64,000 nucleotides of DNA from Rickettsiella grylli (GCF_000168295.1 NZ_AAQJ02000001.1:399001-463000); one strand, 5' to 3'. Shown: positions 9,914-19,650, counted from the first letter of the stretch. Notes: generated from the sequence alone by a model not told the origin. Made by a program: numbers and translations.

Positions 9914-10645
9914 ATGGAAAAAATAAAAAAAAGGAAAAAGCTTTCTCAATTTATAGCCGCAAAACATTTTTATCGATTGTCCAACTATTTAGTGCCATTT
10001 TTTGTAGTCACGTTATTGCTTTGTGGTTTTTATGGTGTAATGGGCGGTTTATTTTTAGCACCAGCTGATTACCAGCAAGGCGATGCGTTCCGTATTTTAT
10101 ATATTCACGTACCGAGTGCGTTTTTGTCTTTATTTATCTATTTGATCATGGCTATTTTTTCAGGAATTAGTTTAATTTTTCGTATAAAATTAGCTGAATG
10201 GATTGTCTCTGGTAGCGTTTTTTTAGGGATGTGGCTTACTTTTTTAGCCCTATTTACAGGAAGTGTTTGGGCCAAGCCCATGTGGGGAGCATGGTGGGTT
10301 TGGGATGCTCGTTTAACTTCAGAACTTATTTTATTATTTTTATATGTAGGCGTTATTGCGTTATATGTTGCCATTCCTGAACGTCATATGGCGGTGCAAA
10401 CCACAGCGGTATTGATCTTATTAGGGTTAGCGAACCTACCCATTATTCATTATTCGGTGTATTGGTGGAATACGCTCCATCAGGGTGCGACGATCCACTT
10501 TTTAAGTCCTTCGTTAATAGAGCATTCTATGCTTTATCCTTTGTTAGCGATGATAATGGCTTTTATGAGCTTTTATGTGGTTATTCTATTGCTCAATATA
10601 CGTTGCAAAATATTAGAACAGCATTTAAGCGATATTAATCAATGA
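9914..10645 (+). CDS. ccmC: Heme handling protein CcmC
   Basis: Presents heme to CcmE on the periplasmic side of the inner membrane. It has six membrane segments and the tryptophan-rich heme-binding WWD motif WGAWWVWDARLTSE, with FRILYIHVPSAF upstream containing the first conserved axial His. The 243-aa length is normal, and a GGAG precedes the ATG. No ccmD or ccmE follows: the next gene is convergent and its stop overlaps the ccmC end by 11 bp. Confidence 0.95.
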   Translation: MEKIKKRKKLSQFIAAKHFYRLSNYLVPFFVVTLLLCGFYGVMGGLFLAPADYQQGDAFRILYIHVPSAFLSLFIYLIMAIFSGISLIFRIKLAEWIVSGSVFLGMWLTFLALFTGSVWAKPMWGAWWVWDARLTSELILLFLYVGVIALYVAIPERHMAVQTTAVLILLGLANLPIIHYSVYWWNTLHQGATIHFLSPSLIEHSMLYPLLAMIMAFMSFYVVILLLNIRCKILEQHLSDINQ

Positions 10646-11726
10646 GCAGCTCCGAAAAAGGCTTCGAATTTTCCAATAGCGGTGGACGAATTTTGTTTTT
10701 CCAAAAATGATTGATGTTGCTCGATGTGATCGTCGGCAACTCAGTTATTTTTTTCATATCGAATTTTTTAATATCAAAAACAGGTGCAGTGTTTGGTTTT
10801 GTGTTGGATAAGCTCGGATAAAGGGGGAAAAAAGTGATCTCGTTTTTTTGTTGATGTGGTTTGAGCGTATTCTCTATCTTCAATGGATGAGGCAGGTTTA
10901 CCGAATGACCCACTGTGGTTAATTCGAATAAACAAAAACAATAGGCCCATATTTTCTCGATTCTATCCGCTGAAAAAAAATCCTTTGTTGAAGAAGCTTC
11001 AGCGTGTTCTTGCAAAATTTTCCAAAAAATTGAAAAATTTTTCTTGACAAAAAGATCTAACGCCCCCTCGTCGGGTAAATTTTTTACAAGTATAAGGCTA
11101 AATAAAAGGCTGACCATTTTAGTAAAGTTTTCATCCGTTTTACAATAGTTTAATGTATTTTTAGAGTCACGAGACTTCGTTTTTTTATTTAATTCATTAA
11201 TCCCCATGCGTATAATGCCGCCTAATATCGCTAAGGGAGGAAAAAGAAATCGGATCAGATAAGTGAATAGTGAAAACAGCTCAGCCGGTTTGTTTAATGC
11301 GAGTGAAAAATTTTCACCTTGATCGGAACTGATCACCAATAATCTATAAAATTTTGATCGAAATTCATTATAACTCAGTTGAAAAACATGCGCTAAGATC
11401 GGATTTTTTTGAATGGCGTAGATGCAAAAATCAACTTTCTGGGTTTCATAATGGAGATATAAGAGATTAAAGTAAACTAAATGAATATACATTTGCTTCG
11501 CGAATTCTTCAATGTGATAAGCAGAACGCTGAGAAAGATGCGAATCGATAAGATGTTGCTTATTTGTTGACTCGACACGAGGAGGATGTATTCCATTTTT
11601 TTGATCAACCGTATGAAAAATGAGTGCATTAAGTTTTTTTCCGCTTTTTCGGGAGATTTTTTTCCATAAACTCGTTTTTATCTTTTTCTTATAATGAGAA
11701 AAAAACCTATTTAGACGTAAAGACAT
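10635..11726 (-). CDS. Hypothetical protein, candidate secreted effector
   Basis: I do not recognise a family. The 363-aa product is Lys/Phe/Leu-rich, with a very basic N-terminus (residues 1-40) and one clearly hydrophobic stretch around residues 150-175 (FTYLIRFLFPPLAILGGIIR); the C-terminal third is Pro/Asn/Thr-rich and probably unstructured. The ATG at 11726 has an AAGG 9 bases upstream and is preferred over a GTG at 11765. It is a lone gene, convergent with ccmC. A secreted effector is possible by analogy with other lone genes of intracellular bacteria, but nothing proves it. Confidence 0.6.
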   Translation of the reverse strand: MSLRLNRFFSHYKKKIKTSLWKKISRKSGKKLNALIFHTVDQKNGIHPPRVESTNKQHLIDSHLSQRSAYHIEEFAKQMYIHLVYFNLLYLHYETQKVDFCIYAIQKNPILAHVFQLSYNEFRSKFYRLLVISSDQGENFSLALNKPAELFSLFTYLIRFLFPPLAILGGIIRMGINELNKKTKSRDSKNTLNYCKTDENFTKMVSLLFSLILVKNLPDEGALDLFVKKNFSIFWKILQEHAEASSTKDFFSADRIEKIWAYCFCLFELTTVGHSVNLPHPLKIENTLKPHQQKNEITFFPLYPSLSNTKPNTAPVFDIKKFDMKKITELPTITSSNINHFWKNKIRPPLLENSKPFSELLID

Positions 11727-11927
11727 CAGATCGAACCTTATTATTATTTTTTTATATAGTAACACTAAATTAATTTTTTAAAAAATTTTTTATACGTTAT
11801 AAAAATAATTTTTTCAAAACGTTCATGATACCACTTCCAAATACGTTCAAACATTTTTTAAAGAAAGATTGCCCACTAGGACTTCAATTCGTTTACGCGT
11901 AAACTATACTGTTTTGATTCCCTATGG

Positions 11928-12767
11928 ATGATTATGAAATTACTGAATTTTGAAGTGGGGCTTGATCAGCCGTTATTTCTTATCGCCGGCCCGTGCGTTG
12001 TGGAAAGCGAACAATTAGCGATGGACACGGCAGGTTCTCTAAAAGAAATAACGGATAGCTTGAACATTCCCTTTATTTATAAATCTTCTTTTGATAAAGC
12101 AAACCGCTCTTCAGTAAGGAGTTTTCGTGGTTTGGGGCTTACGGAAGGGTTGCGTATTTTAGATAACGTAAAAAAGCAATTGGGCGTTGCTATTCTGACC
12201 GATGTTCACGAAGATACACCATTGAATGAAGTATCTCATGTCGTTGATGTGTTACAAACTCCCGCTTTTTTATGTCGACAAACTAATTTTATTCAAAAAG
12301 TTGCAGAGCAAGGTTTGCCGGTTAATATTAAAAAGGGTCAGTTTCTGTCTCCGTGGGAGATGCACTATGTTGTTGAAAAAGCACGTCAAGTCAGTGACGC
12401 GCTGATCATGGTGTGTGAACGAGGCGTGACATTTGGCTATAATAATCTTATTTCAGATATGCGTTCACTGGCTATCATGCGAAAAACACACTGTCCCGTT
12501 ATCTTTGATGCAACCCATTCAGTACAATTACCGGGCAGTCACGCGGGGGTGTCTGGAGGACAACGTGAGTTTATACCTGTTTTAGCGCGTGCTGCGGTTG
12601 CAGCTGGAATTTCAGGCCTTTTTATGGAAACCCATCCAAAGCCTGAAAAAGCGTTAAGTGATGGACCTAATTCGTGGCCTTTAAATAAAATGGCCAAACT
12701 TTTAGAAACATTACAAGCATTAGATAAAGCCGTAAAAAAAACGAATTTAATAGAAACTACACTGTAG
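11928..12767 (+). CDS. kdsA: 3-deoxy-8-phosphooctulonate synthase, metal-dependent type
   Basis: Condenses phosphoenolpyruvate with arabinose 5-phosphate to give Kdo-8-phosphate for lipid A-core synthesis. [11 protein letters not shown] and SGGQREFI are family signatures. The residue after AGP near position 22 is Cys (IAGPCVVES), whereas E. coli KdsA has Asn. The other ligands of class II enzymes (His in DATHS, Glu in METHP, Asp in SDGP) are also present, so this should be the metal-dependent class. The start could be the ATG at 11928 or at 11934. It heads a probable kdsA-eno-ftsB operon. Confidence 0.95.
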   Translation: MIMKLLNFEVGLDQPLFLIAGPCVVESEQLAMDTAGSLKEITDSLNIPFIYKSSFDKANRSSVRSFRGLGLTEGLRILDNVKKQLGVAILTDVHEDTPLNEVSHVVDVLQTPAFLCRQTNFIQKVAEQGLPVNIKKGQFLSPWEMHYVVEKARQVSDALIMVCERGVTFGYNNLISDMRSLAIMRKTHCPVIFDATHSVQLPGSHAGVSGGQREFIPVLARAAVAAGISGLFMETHPKPEKALSDGPNSWPLNKMAKLLETLQALDKAVKKTNLIETTL

Positions 12768-12776
12768 GTCGATGTG

Positions 12777-14081
12777 ATGACAAAAATTACTGAGATTAAT
12801 GCGTATGAAATTTTAGATTCACGCGGTAATCCGACCATTACTGCTGAAGTTATTTTGGATTCAGGTTTAAAAGCTGATGCAAGCGTGCCTTCTGGCGCGT
12901 CGGTAGGTTCAAAGGAAGCATTCGAGTTAAGAGATACTCAACGCGTGGATCGTTACCATGGTAAGGGTGTTTTAGGCGCGATTCAAAACGTCTTAGGACC
13001 CCTACGAAATCATTTAATTGGAAAAAATATTGATAAGCAGTCTCAATTAGATAACCTCATGCGAAAATTAGACGGTACGGACAATAAGTCAAAATTAGGC
13101 GCGAATGCTATTTTGAGTGTTTCGCTCTGTTTGCTGAAAGCGGCTGCTTTAGCGAGTCGTCAAACACTTTATGCGCATATCGCGGAGCTTATGGGAAAAA
13201 CGGATAAAAAATACATCATGCCCGTCCCACAAATGAATATTATAAATGGAGGAGTTCATGCCGATAATGCGTTAGCCATACAAGAATTTATGATCTTACC
13301 ACTCGGAGCCCCTACGTTTAGTGAAGCACTACGATGGGGAGTGGAAATTTTTCATTGTTTAAAAGCGTATTTAAAAAAACAGGGATTGAATACGAATGTA
13401 GGCGATGAAGGCGGATTCGCGCCGAATTTCCAAACTCACCAAGAAGCGATTGAGAGTATTTTAGAAGCCACTCAACAGGCAGGCTATCAACCAGGGGGCG
13501 ATATCTATCTCGGTTTAGACGCAGCGAGTAATGAATTTTATGTGAATGGAAAATATTGTTTAGAAAATAAAACATTGGATACAGAAGCGTGGGTTCGCTA
13601 TTTAGAGAATTTAGTGAAACAATACCCTATTATTAGTCTAGAAGACGGTATGGCAGAATCCGATGAAGCGGGTTGGATCCACTTAACACAGCAGCTGGGC
13701 AGAAAAATTCAATTGGTCGGTGATGACTTATTTGTAACCAATTCAACGTTATTGAAACAGGGAATCCATAAAAAATGTGCTAATGCCATTCTCATTAAGT
13801 TGAACCAGATTGGCACAGTGAGTGAAACCTTAGCGGTTATTTCACTGGCGAGGCACGCAGATTATGCAACCATTATTTCACATCGATCAGGTGAAACAGA
13901 AGATACCAGTATTGCTGATTTAGCCGTTGGAACAGGTGCAGGTCAGATAAAAACAGGCGCTTTATGTCGTACTGATCGAACGGCTAAATACAACCGTTTG
14001 TTGCGAATTGAAGCAGAGCTTTCAATTCAGAATCAGGTAGAATATGCCGGTACCCAATTTTTCTCGCGTTTTTTAATTTAA
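12777..14081 (+). CDS. eno: Enolase
   Basis: Interconverts 2-phosphoglycerate and phosphoenolpyruvate, and in other gammaproteobacteria also binds RNase E. The 434-aa protein has the N-terminal ILDSRGNPT, the metal-ligand Asp in VGDDLFVTN, the catalytic Lys in [13 protein letters not shown] and the [18 protein letters not shown] loop. A GTG at 12774 immediately precedes the chosen ATG. It lies 9 bases after kdsA, which supplies no usual Shine-Dalgarno beyond GTAGG. The C-terminus is somewhat shorter in conserved Lys residues than E. coli enolase. Confidence 0.97.
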   Translation: MTKITEINAYEILDSRGNPTITAEVILDSGLKADASVPSGASVGSKEAFELRDTQRVDRYHGKGVLGAIQNVLGPLRNHLIGKNIDKQSQLDNLMRKLDGTDNKSKLGANAILSVSLCLLKAAALASRQTLYAHIAELMGKTDKKYIMPVPQMNIINGGVHADNALAIQEFMILPLGAPTFSEALRWGVEIFHCLKAYLKKQGLNTNVGDEGGFAPNFQTHQEAIESILEATQQAGYQPGGDIYLGLDAASNEFYVNGKYCLENKTLDTEAWVRYLENLVKQYPIISLEDGMAESDEAGWIHLTQQLGRKIQLVGDDLFVTNSTLLKQGIHKKCANAILIKLNQIGTVSETLAVISLARHADYATIISHRSGETEDTSIADLAVGTGAGQIKTGALCRTDRTAKYNRLLRIEAELSIQNQVEYAGTQFFSRFLI

Positions 14082-14085
14082 TTCA

Positions 14086-14391
14086 ATGAAGCCATTGATT
14101 ATTATTTTAACCATGCTTTTTTTAAGCTTACAATACAAGCTGTGGTTTGTGAGAGAGGGCGTGTGGCAAGTGCATCAACTGAAAAAACAAATTGCTTCTC
14201 AAGTAAAAGAAAACAGGCAATTAAGTCAACGTAATCATGCAATGGTTACCGATATCTCCCATCTGAAGTCCGATGAAGCGGCACTGGAAGCGCATGCTCG
14301 ACATGACCTGAATATGGTAAAGCCGAATGAATTATTTTATATATTAGTCGATAAAATACCTGAAAAGAAAAAAAAAGAACGATTGTATTAA
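14086..14391 (+). CDS. ftsB: Cell division protein FtsB
   Basis: Bitopic divisome protein that forms the FtsQLB complex and relays the signal to start septal wall synthesis. The 101-aa sequence has one N-terminal membrane helix (residues 2-20), then a coiled coil (about 25-70) and the conserved REDLNMVKP-like segment ARHDLNMVKPNELFY. The eno-ftsB order is standard in gammaproteobacteria. Its stop overlaps by 4 bp that of the convergent repressor gene. Confidence 0.93.
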   Translation: MKPLIIILTMLFLSLQYKLWFVREGVWQVHQLKKQIASQVKENRQLSQRNHAMVTDISHLKSDEAALEAHARHDLNMVKPNELFYILVDKIPEKKKKERLY

Positions 14392-15116
14392 AATTTAACA
14401 GGTTTCCATATTCGAATAATTGGGGCTAAGGATACGACACTGATGTTGCGTAAAGGAGGAAATTCGAGCGAGGTCTCTGAGTTAATAACAAAAAGATCAA
14501 AGCTTTCAGCAGCGTGTGCTATTTTTATGCGTCTAATGATGAGTTCTTTATTCTTAAGTTCAACGATACAATCGGCACCATGAGCAAGTTCCTTATTTTT
14601 ACCGGTTAATTTTTTTCCAGCGACTAAATCGCCTGGATTGTAAAGTGGTTTCATACTTTCATTGTCCACAGAGCAGATCAAATGCTCAGGGTAATTTTTT
14701 TTAAAAATCGCTAATTCTTCTTTAATATCCTTATTTTCTATGGAGTAATGTGGTTTTTTCTCATTAATAAAATTTTTAGATAAGGATTTAAATTTTTCAT
14801 AATTGAGTTTAGAAAGCTTACTGGAATCGATAACGCAAGGTGCTTCACCATATCCTGTGAGTAACCAAATGGTTGAACAATCTATCCCCTCTGCACCGAT
14901 TGCTTGACAGACTTTTCGTGCACCACGTTCAGAAAGATTGCTATAACCTTGTTCCCAATAATTAATAGTGGTTGTACCTAAATTACAAAGTTGAGCAAAC
15001 TCTTTCATTGAAAGATGAGACATTTTCCGTAAATACTTGAGCCGTTGAGCACGTTCTTTATTAATCAGTTGATCACTTGACTTTTTTTCTTTAGTCGATT
15101 TACGATTTTTATTCAT
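14388..15116 (-). CDS. Phage-type XRE repressor with S24 peptidase-like domain
   Basis: Helix-turn-helix transcription factor of the CI/C2 type. Residues about 24-78 form an XRE domain (MKEFAQLCNLGTTTINYWEQG), and residues about 145-242 form a LexA-like S24 domain with the nucleophile context ESMKP at Ser154. The segment where the catalytic Lys should lie reads IIRRIK (residues 193-198), apparently Arg in place of Lys, so RecA-stimulated self-cleavage may be lost. AAGGAAGG precedes the ATG. A perfect palindrome 22 bp upstream suggests autoregulation. No phage structural genes are nearby. Confidence 0.85.
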   Translation of the reverse strand: MNKNRKSTKEKKSSDQLINKERAQRLKYLRKMSHLSMKEFAQLCNLGTTTINYWEQGYSNLSERGARKVCQAIGAEGIDCSTIWLLTGYGEAPCVIDSSKLSKLNYEKFKSLSKNFINEKKPHYSIENKDIKEELAIFKKNYPEHLICSVDNESMKPLYNPGDLVAGKKLTGKNKELAHGADCIVELKNKELIIRRIKIAHAAESFDLFVINSETSLEFPPLRNISVVSLAPIIRIWKPVKF

Positions 15117-15138
15117 TACCTTCCTTTACTAAAGTTGA

Positions 15139-15166
15139 CAAATATTATCTATTTAGATAATATTTG
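15139..15166. promoter_or_regulatory. 28-bp perfect palindrome, probable repressor operator
   Basis: Two 13-base arms, CAAATATTATCTA and its exact complement, are separated by TT. On the + strand the site overlaps a TTGACA at 15135-15140 and, 17 bases on, TAATAT at 15158-15163, so a bound dimer would cover a rightward promoter as well as the leftward repressor promoter. The position directly upstream of the repressor gene fits autorepression. The assignment to this repressor is inference. Confidence 0.7.
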
Positions 15167-15446
15167 GTCGTTATAAGAGACTCATTCATAGAGATAGTTC
15201 TTTAATCAAGGTGTTTTATTTATGTAAATTTTTTTGTATTTAAATAGCTTAATAGCCTTCATTTAAATAGGTTAATAGTACCGATTAAGATAAATTGTCT
15301 TAAAAATCCCTTATTAAGGATTTTTATAGATTAACCCAATTTTTTGGTTAATAATTAACCATAATCTATTATATTTTGTAAAAATGCATCTTTTTTTAAG
15401 AACACATTAAATAACAAAGGTGTATATTAACCATATTTAACCAAAT

Positions 15447-15475
15447 TTGACACCTAACCCTTGTTATTCTATTAA
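15447..15475 (+). promoter_or_regulatory. Candidate promoter of the receiver-domain gene
   Basis: TTGACA at 15447-15452 matches the -35 consensus exactly and TATTAA at 15470-15475 matches four of six -10 positions with a 17-base spacer. Transcription from about 15482 would leave a leader of roughly 110 bases before the ATG at 15596. TTAACCA repeats end only 3 bases upstream of the -35 box. Confidence 0.45.
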
Positions 15476-15595
15476 ACATATCACTTTTTGAAAAGAGTTA
15501 CATTTTATAGTTTAATTTTTAATTCATTTAAAAAAAAGTATAAGGTGCGTATGAAAGAATTATTAAGTCATTGTTAAATTATAGGGAGAAGGACG

Positions 15596-16084
15596 ATGTC
15601 CATTTTAAAACTACGAACCCATCTCGTTGAGAAAATTAAATCATTTGGAAATAATTTTCATCCGATTTTTAAAAACGCTACTGAAGAAAATTTATATAAA
15701 AGGATAGATCAATCCAGTCGAATTTTATCAATAGATGATAATAAAATTTGTCAGAAGATTAATGTTAATCAACTTCAGAAGTGGGGTTGCTTTGTAGAAT
15801 GTGTCTATTCTGCCCGTCAAGCATTAGAAAAATTGTCTTCTCCTTACGAAATGATACTTTTAGATCTTAATTTACCGGATTGCAGTACGGATATTTTTAT
15901 TCATTTGATTCGTAGTGATGAAGGAAATTGTAATCACAAAGCGCCTATTGTCTTAACAAGTAGTTGGTTGAATGATGCTTATAAAAAACACTATTTAGCA
16001 TTAGGCGTTAATGAAGTCTATATAAAGCCAATGAACGAGAAAGATTTTGAAAGAATTCTACAAAATTATAAGATGATTAATTAA
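15596..16084 (+). CDS. Stand-alone response regulator receiver domain protein
   Basis: A 162-aa protein that consists of a CheY-like receiver after an approximately 40-residue N-terminal extension. Asp47/Asp48 form the acidic pocket, Asp90 (ILLDLNLPD) is the predicted phosphoacceptor, and Thr121 and Lys144 complete the active site. There is no output domain, so it should act by phosphotransfer or protein binding. The sequence is closer to receivers of hybrid histidine kinases than to DNA-binding regulators. AGGGAGAAGG precedes the ATG. No partner kinase adjoins it, although an Hpt fragment survives at 26.7 kb. Confidence 0.85.
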   Translation: MSILKLRTHLVEKIKSFGNNFHPIFKNATEENLYKRIDQSSRILSIDDNKICQKINVNQLQKWGCFVECVYSARQALEKLSSPYEMILLDLNLPDCSTDIFIHLIRSDEGNCNHKAPIVLTSSWLNDAYKKHYLALGVNEVYIKPMNEKDFERILQNYKMIN

Positions 16085-16130
16085 AGAAGATAGCTTTAGC
16101 GTACGATGAATAAAAGAATGAAAATTTTTG

Positions 16131-16835
16131 TTAAACGGTAGCGATTAATTGGCCATCTTCTATACGTAAAATTTTGTCTAATCGGTTCGCAAGTGCGTGA
16201 TCATGTGTCACAATGACTAAGCTGGTATTAAATTCTGCATTAAGCTCAAGTAAGGTCTGGTAGACTTGCTCAGCGGTATAGCGATCAAGATTGCCTGTGG
16301 GTTCATCCGCTAATAGACAAAGCGGATTATTGATCAATGCTCTTGCAATAGCCGTGCGTTGACGTTCGCCTCCCGATAATTCACCGAGCTTATGATGTTG
16401 ACGATGTGAAAGTCCCACTTTTTTTAATAAAGTCAGTGATTTTTTCTCAGCAAGTGTCGGTTTAACGTGAGCGAGTAGTAAGGGAATACATACATTTTCG
16501 AGTACGGTAAACTCGGGTAATAAGTGATGGAATTGATAAATGAAACCAAGATACCGATTACGTAAATGACTGCGTTGATTTTCTGTTAATTCAGCGAGAT
16601 TTTGTCCTGCCAGAAAAACTTCACCGGAACTGGGTTGATCTAAACCACCTAATAAATGCAAAAGCGTACTTTTTCCTGCGCCTGAAGGACCAATGATAGC
16701 AATACGATCACGTGCATAGACCGAAAAATTGATAGGTTTAAGGACATTGACGTAGAGAGAACCATCATGGAACGTTTTACTTAATTGAGAGCAACTTAAA
16801 ACCGGTAGGGTTGGTTTGGTCGCTAATTTATTCAT
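16131..16835 (-). CDS. lolD: Lipoprotein-releasing ABC transporter ATPase LolD
   Basis: Drives release of outer-membrane lipoproteins from the inner membrane to LolA. The 234-aa ATPase has Walker A GPSGAGKSTLL, the LolD-type signature LSGGERQRTAIARAL and Walker B LLADEPTGNLD. It overlaps the upstream permease gene by 8 bp. MacB-type ATPases are the alternative, but the neighbouring permease settles it. Confidence 0.94.
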   Translation of the reverse strand: MNKLATKPTLPVLSCSQLSKTFHDGSLYVNVLKPINFSVYARDRIAIIGPSGAGKSTLLHLLGGLDQPSSGEVFLAGQNLAELTENQRSHLRNRYLGFIYQFHHLLPEFTVLENVCIPLLLAHVKPTLAEKKSLTLLKKVGLSHRQHHKLGELSGGERQRTAIARALINNPLCLLADEPTGNLDRYTAEQVYQTLLELNAEFNTSLVIVTHDHALANRLDKILRIEDGQLIATV

Positions 16836-18081
16836 AACGGAGTGCCTCTGCAGGGAGTGTTCGTGCAGCCTTTAACGCGGGATAGAGCGTAGCTAACAAA
16901 CTCATACTCAGCGCCGCGATACAAATATGAATGATATCCGCTGTTTCAATTTTTGAAGGCAATTTGTCAACGAAAAAATAAACATTCGAAGCAAGAATTT
17001 GCACGTGAAAGGTATGTTCAATAAAGCTTAAGAGAGCGCTCACTTGAGAAGCGAGGCCAATTCCAGCGATTACGCCCAATACAGTGCCCACGAAACCAAT
17101 CACACAGCCTTGGATCATAAAAATACTTAAAATGGTTCCTGGTGTTGCCCCTAAGGTACGCAGAATAGCGATATCAGATTGTTTATCCGTGACCACCATC
17201 ATTAATGATGACACTAAATTAAACGCTGAAATAGCAATGAGTAATAATAGGATAAAAAACATCATTCTTTTTTCTAAAGAAATAGCATAGATCAAACTTC
17301 CAAACGTATGGGTCCAATCCAGTGCCGTATAAGTCGGGGGTAATAATTGATTCAGTGCACTGGAAACCTGTGGTGCAGCAAAAAGATCATCCAATTTTAG
17401 TCGTAAGCCGGTTACACCTTGATTTAATTGAAACAATGTTTGTGCATCTTTTAATGCGATATAAGCCATGCTTGTTTCAAAACCAAAACTTCGACCCACA
17501 CGAAAAATTCCACTCACCGTAAACGTTTTAAAACGAGGGATAAGACCAACCGGTGTTAAGCTGACACGAGGTGTGATGATATTGACTTTATCGCCAATTT
17601 GAATCCCTAACATTAAGGCTAATTCTTCACCGAGTACAATGTTGTAATGACCCGGTTCTAAATTAAAATGACCTTCTATTATTTTATGAGGAATTTCAGA
17701 AACATTTTTTTCTAGATGAGGAAGTACACCGGTTATCATAATCGGATGAGATTGTCCTTGATCGACGAGCATCCCTTGTCCAGAAACGTAAGGAGCACTC
17801 GCAATGACATGTGGTTGATGAGATATTTTTCGAATTAATGACGTCAGTTGAGTAATCGGTTCACCCTGGGTTGTTGTGATAGTGACTTGCGTTGCCATAT
17901 TAAAGATACGATGGGAAATCGCATCATCAAAGCCGTTCATAACGGACAAAACAGTAATTAACACCATGACGCCCAATGCAATACCAATCATTGATGTCAG
18001 TGAAATAAACGAGATAAAATGATTGCGCTTCTTTGCACGGGTATAACGCAAGCCGATGTATAAAGCGATAGGACGAAACAC
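16828..18081 (-). CDS. lolC: Lipoprotein-releasing ABC permease, LolC/E family
   Basis: Four-helix type VII ABC permease: first membrane helix about residues 24-48, a large periplasmic domain, then three C-terminal helices and the terminal PAEALRYE motif of LolC/LolE. The periplasmic loop contains SLTPVGLIPRFKTF, corresponding to the LolA-binding Hook of LolC. Only one permease gene lies next to lolD, so this may be a LolF-type homodimeric permease rather than one half of a LolCE pair; the symbol is by family. Confidence 0.9.
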   Translation of the reverse strand: MFRPIALYIGLRYTRAKKRNHFISFISLTSMIGIALGVMVLITVLSVMNGFDDAISHRIFNMATQVTITTTQGEPITQLTSLIRKISHQPHVIASAPYVSGQGMLVDQGQSHPIMITGVLPHLEKNVSEIPHKIIEGHFNLEPGHYNIVLGEELALMLGIQIGDKVNIITPRVSLTPVGLIPRFKTFTVSGIFRVGRSFGFETSMAYIALKDAQTLFQLNQGVTGLRLKLDDLFAAPQVSSALNQLLPPTYTALDWTHTFGSLIYAISLEKRMMFFILLLLIAISAFNLVSSLMMVVTDKQSDIAILRTLGATPGTILSIFMIQGCVIGFVGTVLGVIAGIGLASQVSALLSFIEHTFHVQILASNVYFFVDKLPSKIETADIIHICIAALSMSLLATLYPALKAARTLPAEALRYE

Positions 18082-18188
18082 TAAAAAAACCTATTCTATT
18101 ACATTTACATTGTTGATGTAATATACCATTCAGCGGGAAGAATGCGAATTTTTAGGACAAAGAAAAAATAGGATGATCATCGTGAATG

Positions 18189-19001
18189 TCAAATGGAGGA
18201 GGTTTTTGTTGAATGATCCATAGCGACGATCGCATGAAATCCACCGTCAACATGCACAATTTCTCCGGTAATGCCAGAAGCCATGTCCGAACAAAGGAAA
18301 GCAGCTGTATTACCCACTTGCTCTATGGTCGTGTTTTGGCGCAGCGGTGTAACAGCAGCATTATACGCCAAAATTTTTCGAAAACCTGAGATGCCCGATG
18401 CCGCTAGCGTACGAATCGGTCCTGCTGAGATAGCATTGACACGGATGCGTTGAGGCCCTAGGCTGTTCGCAAGATAACGAACATTGGCTTCTAAACTTGC
18501 TTTCGCTAAGCCCATAATATTGTAATTTTGCAGTGCTTTTTCAGCACCTAAGTAGCTGAGTGTTAAAATAGCGCCTCCGTGGGGAAGATTTTTCATCATC
18601 GGAAACGCGGCTTTGGCTAAAGCGCCTAAACTGTAACTACTAATGTCATGTGCGATCCTAAATCCTTCGCGATTTATATTTTCAAAATAATCGCCTTTTA
18701 ATTGATCGGTCGGTGCATACGCAACGGAATGAATTAAACTATCCAGCCCATCCCAATGGACATTCAGTTGTTTAAAAAGTTCAGTAATATCGCTGTCTCG
18801 GCTCACATCACAGGGAATCACGATATCCGAGTTAAAATCCTTATTCGCCATTTTTGTGACACGATCTTTTAATTTCTCACCTTGATAGGTAAAAGCAAGC
18901 TGGGCGCCTTCACGATGCATTGCTTCAGCAATACCATAAGCGATGGACCGATCACTGGCTAAACCAACGATTAATGCGCATTTATCGTTTAACAGACCCA
19001 T
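18189..19001 (-). CDS. fabI: Enoyl-ACP reductase FabI
   Basis: NADH-dependent last step of each fatty-acid elongation cycle. The short-chain dehydrogenase fold is marked by [13 protein letters not shown] at the nucleotide site and by the catalytic pair in [21 protein letters not shown] (Tyr-x6-Lys). [14 protein letters not shown] is the FabI substrate loop. The 270-aa length is usual. The frame overlaps the end of udk by 20 bp, suggesting co-transcription. Confidence 0.96.
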   Translation of the reverse strand: MGLLNDKCALIVGLASDRSIAYGIAEAMHREGAQLAFTYQGEKLKDRVTKMANKDFNSDIVIPCDVSRDSDITELFKQLNVHWDGLDSLIHSVAYAPTDQLKGDYFENINREGFRIAHDISSYSLGALAKAAFPMMKNLPHGGAILTLSYLGAEKALQNYNIMGLAKASLEANVRYLANSLGPQRIRVNAISAGPIRTLAASGISGFRKILAYNAAVTPLRQNTTIEQVGNTAAFLCSDMASGITGEIVHVDGGFHAIVAMDHSTKTSSI

Positions 19002-19650
19002 GGTTTCCCTCTTTGTTTTTAAGGCTAAAATGATTTAATAGTTCGCGGATTTTTGCTTTGATAAGTTCAATGGCAATTCGATTTTCCCCTCCTCGAGGAA
19101 CAATGATGTCTGCATAATGCTTTGAAGGCTCTATGAATTGAGAATACATCGGACGAACCGTTTGTTGATATTGCCTTAATACGGCTTCAATATCTCTTCC
19201 TCGTTCAATGACATCACGCTGGATGCGGCGGCTCAAACAAACATCTAAAGGGGTATCCATATAAATACAGATATCCATCAATTCTCTTAAATTAATTTCA
19301 GCAAAAAGTAAAATGCCTTCTAAAACAATAATGTTATGCGGTCCTAGACGTCGTGTTTCTTGTTCACGAATATGCAACGTATGATTATAAATAGGAATTT
19401 CTGCCGATTGGCCCGCTTGTAATTGTTTAAGATGTTCGATAAGTAGGTCGTGATCGAATGCATCAGGATGGTCATAATTATTTTCTAAACGTTTCTCAAA
19501 AGCAAGGGTGCTGTTATCTTTATAATAAGAATCTTCGGAAATAACAGCAACTTGCTCAGAGCCTAATTCTTTGACGATGGTATGGGCCAATAAACTTTTA
19601 CCCGAAGCTGAAGCGCCGGCGATACCGATGATGATACAACGTTGCGTCAT
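18982..19650 (-). CDS. udk: Uridine kinase
   Basis: Phosphorylates uridine and cytidine in pyrimidine salvage. The 222-aa product has the P-loop [19 protein letters not shown] and the nucleoside-site motif NYDHPDAFD. The frame is open to 19752, but the ATG at 19650 gives [19 protein letters not shown], which matches the family N-terminus. The longer version would add 34 residues of no family resemblance. Confidence 0.93.
   Translation of the reverse strand: MTQRCIIIGIAGASASGKSLLAHTIVKELGSEQVAVISEDSYYKDNSTLAFEKRLENNYDHPDAFDHDLLIEHLKQLQAGQSAEIPIYNHTLHIREQETRRLGPHNIIVLEGILLFAEINLRELMDICIYMDTPLDVCLSRRIQRDVIERGRDIEAVLRQYQQTVRPMYSQFIEPSKHYADIIVPRGGENRIAIELIKAKIRELLNHFSLKNKEGNHGSVKR

Larger units (their letters stand above)
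15117..15595. promoter_or_regulatory. Divergent regulatory spacer with TTAACC repeats
   Basis: A 479-bp very AT-rich spacer without a credible gene. Apart from the operator at its left end it holds a 15-bp palindrome GGTTAATAATTAACC at 15346-15360, TTAACCA heptamers at 15355, 15427 and 15437 (the last two exactly 10 bp apart, one helical turn), and an inverted repeat TAAAAATCC/GGATTTTTA at 15301-15326. The heptamers sit just upstream of a promoter-like sequence for the receiver gene, so they may bind a regulator. Confidence 0.5.

Noticed and set aside
14388-16084. Prophage around the CI-like repressor
   Set aside because: Neighbours on both sides are housekeeping genes and there are no phage structural, replication or integrase genes.
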